Positions 1 to 9,500 of a stretch of DNA of 64,000 nucleotides are shown piece after piece (the first letter of the stretch is position 1; the number at the start of each line of letters is the position of its first letter). The position numbers were made by a program, and so were the translations under genes. Source of the stretch: Cardiocondyla obscurior (taxonomy: Eukaryota; Arthropoda; Insecta; Hymenoptera; Formicidae); contig NC_091870.1 of assembly GCF_019399895.1 (NCBI RefSeq), forward strand, positions 5,377,001 through 5,441,000. The letters run 5' to 3'. Below the pieces are notes generated by a model. The model searched no databases and was not told the origin of the DNA. It saw nothing but the letters and a program-made list of their open reading frames with translations.

Positions 1-1
1 T

Positions 2-2260
2 TCTGCCCCCGCGATTTGGCAACGTACGATCGAAGAAATCTTTCACGATATTAGCGGGGTCAAAATTTTTCTGGACGATATTCGAATCGCTAGCGCAACA
101 AAAGAAGAACATATTAAGAAATTAGAAATTATTTTCCGTAGATTACAGGAATTTAATATACAAATAAATTTAGAGAAAAGCGAATTCTTTAAAGATAGTA
201 TACACTTTTGCGGATACATAATAGATAAAAATGGAATTAATAAAGACCCGGCAAAATACGCGGCAATTAAAAAAATGCCTAGACCTACAAATAAAACAGA
301 GGTACGCGCTTTTCTAGGTTTCGTTAACTATTATGCGCGTTTTATTAAAAATCTCTCGGAAATTTTACATCCACTTCATAACTTATTACGAGATAATGTC
401 CAATTTAAATGGAATAATTCTTGCGAATACGCATTCGACAAAGCTAAACAAGCATTTAGTGAAAATAAAATACTTGCACATTACGATCCCGAATTACCTT
501 TAATTTTAGCAGTGGATGCAAGTAATTACGGAATTGGCGCAGTACTTTCTCACGTGTACCCCGATAAATCGGAAAGAATCATTCAATGCGCATCTCAGAA
601 ATTAAACCCTACACAGCAAAAATACACGAACATTGATAAAGAAGCGTATGCCATTATTTTTGGCATTAAAAAATTTCATCAATTTCTTTTCGGTACCAAA
701 TTCACTCTTGTTACGGATAATCAAGCGTTAACACGAATCTTCTCACCGGATAAAAACTTACCAACATTTTCAGCATTACGTATGCAACATTATGCATTAT
801 TTTTACGTGCCTACAATTATGATATTCAATATAAGAAATCCGAACTTAATGCAAACGCGGACGGCCTTTCTAGATTGCCTTTGGAAAACGAAAATGACAC
901 ACATGAAGTAATTGATATTTTTCATTTAGAAACAATTAACTTCCTACCACTTACAGCAGAAGAAATTGCAAATTGTACAAAAACGGATACAGAATTACAA
1001 AAAATTTACAAAGAAATTACAACACATAATTACACATCTAATCGCAAGAAACAAAACATTAACATAGAAGAATTCTCAATTTGTAACGGAGTTATATTAC
1101 GTTCCGATCGGGTTGTTATCCCAGAAAAACTAAAACATAAAATTCTTCTTGAATTACATTGGGGACATTTCGGAATTTCAAAAATAAAAAATTTGGCCCG
1201 CAAGATAGTTTGGTGGCCATCATTAAACAAAGATATAGAAAATCTTGTTAAAAATTGTACAATTTGCAACCTGCACAAAGATAATCCACCAAAAGTGGAC
1301 GTACATTTCTGGGAAGATTCTACAAAGGTTTTTGATCGTGTGCACATTGATTTCGCGGGACCTTTTATGGGAAAACTTTTCCTTATCCTAATCGATGCAT
1401 ATTCAAAATTTCCCATCGTTAAAATCGTCAACTCAATGTCAGCTGAATCTACTATAGCAACATGTCGAGAAATTTTCAGTGAATACGGTTGTCCAAAAGT
1501 GATAGTAACGGATAACGGGAGAACATTTATTTCTTCTGAATTCAAAACTTTTATGCAAGAAATTAACTGCACATTAAAGTATACTGCCCCATACAATCCA
1601 TCTACGAACGGACAGGCTGAAAACATGGTCAAAACAATTAAAAATGGATTTAAAAAAATGTGTGCAGAAAACAAATCCATACACTACAATTTATGCAAAT
1701 TACTCTTACAACATAGAACTTGCGAACATTCACAAACAAAACAAATTCCTGCAGACTTATTTTTCGGAAGAAAAGTTAATTCACCGTTAGATTTTATTCA
1801 TCCTACTTACAAATTACAAACACCGTATAAAAATACAAATATTTGTAAAAAAATTTTTCAAGCGAGGGAAAGAGTGAGTGCGCGTAATTATACTGGTACA
1901 ACTAAATGGCTCCTCGGTAGAATTAAGTCTCGAATTGGCGCTTTACATTATGAAATAAGTTTAGATAATGGCATTATCGTTCGGCGTCATGTAAATCAAC
2001 TTCGTAAAATTGGGGATAAGACCCCGGCAGTCGTTTCGGATACGATCCGTTCTTATGCTCCACCACCTGGACTTGAAAAGAGAAACAGTACCCCGCGGAG
2101 ACTTCCAAGTAGCGCGAATTTACAATCCGCTGCCGAGAATACGCTTGCGAATGTTCCACCCGCAGAAGATTCCGAAATAACGAGAACACCCGTAGTTTTT
2201 CGTAGGGGACCAATACGCGAACGTAAACCACCTACCCGGTTACAGTACGATAAATTCTAG
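2..2260 (+). CDS. Ty3/Gypsy retrotransposon pol protein, 5' end outside the window
   Basis: This is the C-terminal part of a Gypsy polyprotein that makes and integrates element cDNA. The frame is open from base 2 to the stop at 2260 (752 residues), so the true start lies left of the window. In order I see: the end of reverse transcriptase with FLDDI at about residues 24-28, where most relatives have YxDD; RNase H (AVDASNYGIGAVL near residue 167, TDNQAL near 240); the integrase zinc finger (H-x3-H and CTIC, residues 385-425); the integrase catalytic D (HIDFAG, near 448), D (VTDNG, near 503) and E (GQAEN, near 540); and a Pro-rich tail. A purine-rich tract and a TG-starting sequence follow at once, as expected for a 3' LTR. 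The frame is unbroken as far as visible. The family call is firm; the clade within Gypsy is not determined. Confidence 0.9.
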   Translation, partial: SAPAIWQRTIEEIFHDISGVKIFLDDIRIASATKEEHIKKLEIIFRRLQEFNIQINLEKSEFFKDSIHFCGYIIDKNGINKDPAKYAAIKKMPRPTNKTEVRAFLGFVNYYARFIKNLSEILHPLHNLLRDNVQFKWNNSCEYAFDKAKQAFSENKILAHYDPELPLILAVDASNYGIGAVLSHVYPDKSERIIQCASQKLNPTQQKYTNIDKEAYAIIFGIKKFHQFLFGTKFTLVTDNQALTRIFSPDKNLPTFSALRMQHYALFLRAYNYDIQYKKSELNANADGLSRLPLENENDTHEVIDIFHLETINFLPLTAEEIANCTKTDTELQKIYKEITTHNYTSNRKKQNINIEEFSICNGVILRSDRVVIPEKLKHKILLELHWGHFGISKIKNLARKIVWWPSLNKDIENLVKNCTICNLHKDNPPKVDVHFWEDSTKVFDRVHIDFAGPFMGKLFLILIDAYSKFPIVKIVNSMSAESTIATCREIFSEYGCPKVIVTDNGRTFISSEFKTFMQEINCTLKYTAPYNPSTNGQAENMVKTIKNGFKKMCAENKSIHYNLCKLLLQHRTCEHSQTKQIPADLFFGRKVNSPLDFIHPTYKLQTPYKNTNICKKIFQARERVSARNYTGTTKWLLGRIKSRIGALHYEISLDNGIIVRRHVNQLRKIGDKTPAVVSDTIRSYAPPPGLEKRNSTPRRLPSSANLQSAAENTLANVPPAEDSEITRTPVVFRRGPIRERKPPTRLQYDKF

Positions 2261-2290
2261 AAAGCCTTTTGCAAGTTTCTCTTTTCTTTT

Positions 2291-2360
2291 CTACGAGGGG
2301 GAGTGTGATATTTATACATCATACAATTATGATAGAACTTTACTTACAGGTAAGTTTGTT
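2291..2360 (+). promoter_or_regulatory. Polypurine tract and start of a 3' LTR
   Basis: Thirty bases after the Gypsy stop codon comes the purine run GAGGGGGAG, directly followed by TGTGATATT at 2304. A purine run next to TG is the normal layout of a polypurine tract and 3' LTR. No LTR end is evident, and a transposase-like sequence begins within about 75 bases, so the LTR appears truncated or overwritten. Confidence 0.45.
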
Positions 2361-2377
2361 TAATCATACAATTTTAG

Positions 2378-2770
2378 AGGCGTTCAAAGAGAACGTCTCG
2401 AATAGTATAAACCGTATAGCGCATACCCTCGATGTACCACGATCTTTCGTGCACCGCGTTATCGAGAAAGATGGGTTGCACCCGTTCCGTGAAACGAAAG
2501 AGACCGTGTAATTTTTTGCAAAGGTATACATATTTGGATTTTTTAAATTTATTTTTCAACAAAAAATAATCACAAGTTGAACACTTGTAGGTTTCCTTGC
2601 GCAATGCCGGCGGAATTCACAATTTCCTAATAGAATCTTGTGGACAGACGAAACTGTTTAAAAAATTTTGTACTGTGGGCTCATATGAACCCACGAGGCG
2701 TGCGCCAAAGTGCTTTTCAATACCGAAGGGCGCTTAACGTATGGGCAGGAATCATTAAAGATTAAGTTGT
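2378..2770 (+). pseudogene. Mariner/Tc1-type (DDE_3) transposase fragment
   Basis: Broken remains of a cut-and-paste transposase. The first part, up to the stop near 2511, reads as a helix-turn-helix (IAHTLDVPRSFVHRVI) ending GLHPF, as in the DNA-binding domain of these enzymes. After a gap of poor sequence a second frame gives NRILWTDET near 2623-2655, matching the catalytic TDE/TDEA block, and near 2727-2760 LNVWAGII, which matches the usual NVWAGI block. The pieces lie in order but in different frames with stops between them, so it is not functional. No terminal repeats were found. It may have inserted into, or recombined with, the Gypsy LTR just upstream. Confidence 0.6.
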
Positions 2771-2984
2771 AAGTATTTCTTTTTTATACGTGATAACTCA
2801 TTTAAGAAATACTAAAAAAAAAATTGTAATATTTTTATTGACAAATTTCAGATTGGGCTGTATTACTTTTCTGCTTGGTTAAATGGAGATCTACGCAAAT
2901 TTTTTGTAAAACGAGATATCTGCGCTATCTACTTCACAAAGTGTTGCGGAAACGATAGCTGTGAACTCGCAAGTTGATCTTGTT

Positions 2985-3326
2985 CGCGTGTAATCGTTTT
3001 CTTCGCTCGCGTGTGGTTACCTCGCCTTGCTTGCGCGTCGTCGTTTCATTTCGCTCGCGTATCGTCGCATCGCCTCGTTTGCACGTTGTTTCCTCGTCTC
3101 GCTCGCGACATACTGACTCCGCCTATTCTCTTTACGCGATACTCGCCGTCGTCTATCGCGCGTTCGCTCACTCCGCGTTTCCTTGTCGTACTCGCGCATA
3201 AATAAAATATTTATTTTCTCGAAAACTATTACGAATTTTTTAAAACGATAAAGGACATTTCGTTTTGTCTTGGCGAGTTCTACCTACTGTTAAAAAAAAG
3301 TGACGTTGGTCCGGGACACCCTGTAT
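2985..3326. repeat. Remnant of a palindromic MITE ending in gacaccctgtat
   Basis: The stretch ends with GGGACACCCTGTAT, the same terminus carried by the palindromic elements at 60910-62897. Its interior has the GC-rich Cg-repeat core with many cgctcgcg words. Only one terminus is clear, so this is a partial copy. No protein is supported here. Confidence 0.4.
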
Positions 3327-3710
3327 ATACATGTATGTATATTATATGTATAGACATGTATATACATTTCGAAATGAACATAAATTTACATTGGATGAAT
3401 GTACTTTCATGGATCTGTCTATATATATCTAGATAAATCCATAAAAATATATTTATCCAATGTACATTTATGTTTATTTCAAAATGTACATACATGTCTA
3501 TACATATAATATACAAACATGTATATATATATAATGTATATACATGAATATACATATAATATTCGTTTGGCATACATTGGTAAATATTTTAGACAGATCC
3601 ATGAAGGTATATTCATCCAATGTACATTCATGTTTATTTTAAAATGTACAGACATATTTATACATATAATATACATACATGTATGTAAGTATGTATGTAT
3701 TACATATTAA
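3327..3710. repeat. AT-rich alternating inverted repeats
   Basis: Units of roughly 120-130 bp alternate in orientation and share words such as tacattggatgaatgtac, atccatgaa and catgtatatacat. The stretch can fold back on itself. Open frames here are repeat artefacts. From 3711 to 3899 I see only AT-rich sequence. Confidence 0.6.
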
Positions 3711-3899
3711 TTATATTTATAATTATTTATAACATAAAACTTTACAAAAACAAACTATTAATATTTAATATTTAAATCATCCCGGTTCAATGACGTATAC
3801 GATGGCGTTAACGTATGCGCACTCAATTGAAGACGTTTACACGGTAGCGAGCGAGCTCGCATAGTGTAGTGAGTGTAGTGTCGTTATACGTGCATCGCA

Positions 3900-4535
3900 A
3901 AAGCTCGCCATCCGAGAAGTCGTCATCAAGTCTCAGAGATATAAACCGGGATCGCAATTTTACTGGAGGGATATAATTACAGAAAAAGGTGAATATTGGT
4001 CAAAATTATTAAAGATTATATTAAATTTAAGAAGATTCAACCTGTATTGAAAAAGTGACCGCGTGCTGCCTGCAAAAACAAAGGAATTTATCACGTGAAA
4101 ATACATATTCTAGCACATTGCAAAAGTAAGTTTTTTTGACTCGATTTTTTTTTCTTTCTCTTTCTCTCTGTTCTTTTTCTCCGCATTCTCTCTCTCACCG
4201 TTTTTTCTTTCCAAACTCTCTCTCTCTTTCTCTCTCTCTTCTTACATACATCACTCATACGCTTACACACATATGTATTTATGCATATAGATCGAACAAA
4301 CGAGCGAGTTCGTAGACTAGTGTCGCATAAGCTCGCCATCCGAGAAGTCGTTATTTGTCTCAGAGATATAGACCGGGATCGCAGTTTTACTGGAAGAATA
4401 TAATTGCCGAATAAGGTGGATATTGGTCAAAATTATTGAAGATTATTTTAAATTTAAGAAGATTCAGCCTGTATTGAAAAAGTGACCGCGTGCTGCCTCC
4501 AAAAACAAAGGAATTTGTCATGTGTAAATTCATTT
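3900..4535 (+). repeat. Direct duplication of about 200 bp upstream of the CACTA-like transposase
   Basis: Two copies, 3900-4096 and 4328-4535, share long matches including gctcgccatccgagaag, tctcagagatata and aaagtgaccgcgtgctgcct, with scattered differences. Between them lies a pyrimidine-rich tract (4140-4240). The second copy runs into the start of the transposase frame, so the duplicated unit is probably the leader or subterminal region of that transposon. Confidence 0.65.
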
Positions 4536-4571
4536 TGACATATCGCTAAAATAATAAAATTGCACAAGAAA

Positions 4572-6534
4572 ATGGAACGATTACATAAGCTACAGCATAA
4601 AAAATGTTTTAGAAAAGCCGGTAAACGATATAAACGATTGTTAAGCATAATAGGAATCGCCTCACTTTTTCAAAATGATACAACGTTCACTGATAATAGA
4701 AATTTCGATAATGCATGCACATTGACCGATCTGCCTATCATTCGTTCGTGCAGTAATGTTACTAGCGATAATTCGTTATGTAGTTCAGTAATTTTGAATT
4801 CTGCAACTGATCAAAGTAATTTTGAAATTATCGAAAATGAACATGAACTAGTAACATTACCTGCAATACTTACGAAAGATACAAGTATTTGTTTACATAA
4901 TCAAGGCATATCTAATATTTTATTTAGTGATCAAGAAATGAATGTTGAAAATACTTTTGTAACTCGCTTAACTCAGTGGGCAATCGGTGAACGTATTGCA
5001 TTATTTTCTTTGGGAAAATTATTAGTCGTTTTGTGTACACATCCTGCATTAAAAGGCTTTTTGCCGAAGGATCCTAGAACTTTTTTAAAAACACCTCGTT
5101 TATTATCTGTTCAATCGATGAGTTCAGACTTGTTCTATTATTTAGGAATTGCTAATTCACTAAATCTCCTTGTAGCGAAACATGGAATAAAAATTCAAAC
5201 TGGTCAAACTTTGTATTTAAGTATAAATATCGATGGACTTCCAATATCCAAAAGTACAAGTAGTACTTTTTGGCCAATTTTATGTTCATTAAAATTTTTG
5301 CCAGATCTAAAAGCAAAAGTTTTTCTAGTGGCACTGTTTCATGGTGACCATAAACCAAATCCAGATGAATTTTTATCTGATTTCGTGAACGAATGTACAC
5401 ATTTATCAAACAATGGAATTATAATTAATTCTATACATTGTAAATTTAAAGTTTCCATGTTAATTTGCGATACGCCTGCGAAATCGCTTGTTTTAGCCAC
5501 TAAGGGGCATTCCGAATATTATTCTTGTCCAAAGTGTACATTAGCATGAGATTTGTACAAAAATGTTCGTTGTTTCGTTGAAACCGAATTTATTAAAAGG
5601 ACTGACGTTTCATTCAGAAATTAAGAACAGCCTGAACACCATATTGGTACAAGTAGTTTATTAAAAATACCGAATTTTGATATGATTAATAATGTTCCCA
5701 TTGACTACATGCATGCATTGTTACTAGGTGCATGTAAAAGATTCTTATGCCATAAACGATATGGATGGATTTTTGGAAAACCTTCGTATAAATTACGTGC
5801 TCAACATGTTCACAGTTTATCGAAACAATTATTGGAGTTACGGAAATATATTCCGTGTGAATTTTCTCGGAAAACTCGTTCTATTGTCGAACGTAAAAGA
5901 TACAAAGCAACAGAATTTCGATTATTTTTGCTCTACACTGGTTCAGTAGTCTTAAAGAAGGTATTACCAAAAGCAATGTATAATAATTTCTTAACACTAA
6001 GTGTAGCAAGTACGATTCTTATTAGTCCGCGGTATGCTATATCTAAAACGAATGTTTCTTATGCTGAAGATCTTTTAAAATGTTTTATTAAAAACTCGAT
6101 TAATTTATACGGGCCAGATTTTATTTCACACAGCACCCATTGTCTTTTGCATTTGTGTGATTGCGTGAGATTGTTTGGCCCCTTAGATAACACAAGTGCA
6201 TTCGAATTTGAAAATTTCCTTCAAATATTAAAACGTCTAATTCGCAAACACAACCAACCCTTACAGCAGGTGGTTCGTCGCATTTACGAAGAACAAAATA
6301 CATTTGATCCAAGTAATTGTACAATTAAAAATGATTCTTTCGAGTTCTTAATGAAACATTATAAAGGTTCGTTAATTGATAGATGCAAATCGCAATATAA
6401 AAAATTAAAAACCGCAAGTTACTGTATTAATATAACAAGAAAAGCAGATAGATTTGTAGCATTAAAAGACGGTACAATCACAGAAGTAAAAAATATATCT
6501 TTTTCATATATCAGTTTAAACAGAACTCACTATT
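4572..6534 (+). pseudogene. CACTA/EnSpm-like transposase, first part, with two in-frame stops
   Basis: This reads as a transposase of the animal CACTA/EnSpm-like type, which would cut and paste its own element. The ATG at 4572 is preferred over the TTG just before it. The frame is open to a TGA at 5547-5549, and the same frame resumes across one more stop (near 5620) into a second open stretch from 5682. The diagnostic block is PIDYMHALLLGACK near 5700, followed by KATEFRLFLLYTG near 5908-5945 and LDNTSAFEFENFLQILKR near 6185-6240. Upstream, YYSCPKCT near 5520 fits the Cys pair seen before that block in this family. The frame breaks at 6534, exactly where the non-LTR retrotransposon starts; the C-terminus continues at 12288. 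The two internal stops mean this copy was dead or dying before or after the insertion. Family assignment rests on remembered motifs. Confidence 0.65.
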
Positions 6535-9500
6535 AAGATCTTAGAGTAAATTAGCTAGTCGCACAATGACTTAGCTCAGAGAAAGCTTTTTATTCGGTGA
6601 CCGCGTTTTTTCGCGAGTGTGTGTGTGCGCGTTGTGACGTCCCCAGGAAGCGATTCAGCGTTTGTGAACGTGATTAAGTGTTTATCGCGACGACCGTGCC
6701 CCGTTCGAATTCGTACGTTGGATCGCGTGTAAATAGATAGAAGCCCGTGGAAAATTCCATCACGCCGCGGGATTATGTAACGAGCGTAACTTGCCGGACT
6801 AAAATCAACGCGAAACTGTAAAAGAAACGGTAAAAAGACGCCCTGCGACGGGTCCCTGCTCCTCGCGGTGAAAACGATGCAGCTGCGGATATGCATCGGA
6901 CGGTTGCTGTGGAAGTTGCGGCGTGTTGCGGGCGGCGGACCGGGTAGTACCGGCCGGCGCTGAGTGACCGTCGCGGCGGAAGCTGCGGCCGCTCGGTGCG
7001 TGTCCTCCGCGGCCCGTGCGTAGCCTAAACCAAAGAGTAGAGTACCTGAAAATAAAGTTCCTGAAAAGCATAAAGAGTTGCATAGGAAAATGGAGCGGGA
7101 GCCGAGCGTCGTGGTGCTCGACTATCCGGTGGCGAATGTGAGATGTCCACGCTGCTGGATGTCGGAGACCGGCGTCGCCAAGTCGCGGGGTGAGTTCAGC
7201 GACCACGCTCACCTCGCCAAACACCTCAAGAAGTACCACCCGGACCTAACATTAGATTTTCGATGCTCAGTGTGCGGTGAGCGAAGTCAGGGGAAGAGCA
7301 AGTACCCATATAAATATATTAAAAGCCACCATGAAAAGGAGCACGTGGCGGGTGAGCGTGGACGCGACGATCGCGGTGACGAGCGGGGCGCGGCCGCGGG
7401 TACGAGCGAGTCGGTCGCTCTGAATACGCGGACCCGGGCGGCGGCTGCCGCCGGGCCGTCGTCGGACACAGCGGCGGGCCCGTCAATAAGTAAATCTGTC
7501 GCGACGCGACGGCCCGCCCAGCGTAAAGAGACCACCCCCCCACACATAGCAGAGACAACGCGGGACGAGGCAGCTGCATCTGCAACCATCGAGGTGGCTG
7601 CCGTGGAGCCCCCCAGGACATACGCGGAGGCGGCAGCAACACGTGGCGTGATGTCAAGGCGAAGCGCGAGGTTAGGAGGCCCGGCGACGACTAACAGTGC
7701 TGCCGCCGTGGCCGGGCGGAGCACCGCTGCAACTAAGGAAAAGGCGCGCCCGCAACGTAAAGGCGCACCCACGAGGAGGCGCGGCGCCACTAGGCAGAAC
7801 AGCCTAACCTCGCCGGCCAATGAGGCACGAGCCGGCTGTCACATAACACCAGATGACAGCCGGCCACGAAATAGAGAGCCACTGGTCACCCCGCCGATCC
7901 CGGCCGGGGCTGTGACGACCACCGGGAACAGGCGGTCAATGAGCGTGCCTCTAAACGCGTCCAGGCCGACGCGCCGGCCCCCCCGCGGCTCACCGACGTC
8001 GCCGACGTTCGGACATGCAGGGAGAAGCCACGGAAGCAGAGCGACGCCCGAGAGGACCCCGCCGACGCAACCGCGGGCCGGAGCAAGAAGGAGGAGAGCG
8101 GCTCGGGCGTCAAGCGCGTCGGCTACGAAGAGCGAAGGCCGGCCCACGAGGATAGAGCCGCGGGAGATGCCAAGGAGGAGAAAAACTCCCGCGACAAGGA
8201 AACCAGGCGCCGCGCCGGCGTCACAGGTGAGCGGAGGTGCGGAGGCGGCAAGGAGACCGCCGCCTCTACACCATAGGAACGCACCTCCGTGCGGGGCGCA
8301 CAGCGCCGCGAGTACGCGCGGTGAAGGGGGCCCCGCTCTGGGCATACCATCGCCCACACCTGTGACGTCGAGACCGTGCACGCTGACGACGGCCACGGTG
8401 ACTACGACGACGTGCGGGACCCCCGTGATGTCCACGGGGCTGCCCGCGGGGGGAGACATGTGGCGTCTCTCCCCTCCGCCCCAGATCATCGAGGAGCGGC
8501 CGCGGGGGGCCGGCGGAAGATGGACGCGCCAAGCGGAGAGGACGCCAGAAGAGAGGATGAAGGAGACGTCGGAGGAAGAGTGTGGGGGCTCCGGGGGTGG
8601 TCTCTGGACCACGCAAAGAAAGAAAAAGAGTAGGAGGAAAATCCGGTGGAGCGGTAGCTCCCCGGAGGGCTGTAGTCCGGCGACGGCGCGGCCGCGGGCG
8701 ACGCCGGAGCATCCGTGTCGGGCGTCGGTGGATGGCAGTCCTGAAAACTTAAAATCAAATGAAAATAATAATAATAATTACAAGGAATCAAATACACAAA
8801 CCTTAGACGCACGTTGTTTTCAGCCACGAGTAGTACGTGTTCAAAACTTTGAGAGGAGGATCGTCGTGGTTGCTGCGCCCCATGAGGAGAGCGGACGGGG
8901 AGCGACGTGCGCGATGCGTGCTGAAGACCAGGGCGCCGGACATCCGAGTGACCACGTGGATGGACCGGGTGGTGGAGCTCGTCGGCGGGTCGCACACGCA
9001 ACTGGCGGCCCCGGGACGGATGAGAGAACTCCGCCGAGCCTGGGTCAGAGCAGCGGAGGCGCGGGACGCCGTCGGTGGCCGCGGCAGGCCCCCGCCTCGA
9101 CCGACCTGCAACCCGAAAGCCAGCCGGCGCCCGTTGCGGCAGAGATGCCGCGCGGTGCGCGCGGGAGGGCGGAAAGGAATGCGTTGGTCGGGCGGGCGGG
9201 GACTGTCGACACGGTTGCGGACCTGGAGGAGCTGGCGGCCTTGGTTGCCAGATTCTTCGGGGAGGATGCATCTAAGGCGGTCGGCGGCGGCGCCCCGAGC
9301 AACCGTGATTGCTCGGCACGGTCGCGGGAGGCTCGAGAGCGGCGGGGCGGGGGGTGTGGCCGAGAGCGGGAGGATGTCAGGCGTGGGGGGCGAGGACCGG
9401 CGCCGGCCGGTTCCTCAAACTCAGGAGAAGGTCGCGGGGGCTGGGTGCGCGAAGCTGCTCGCCTGCAGGCTCTGTACAGGACGAACCGACGCAGGGCGGT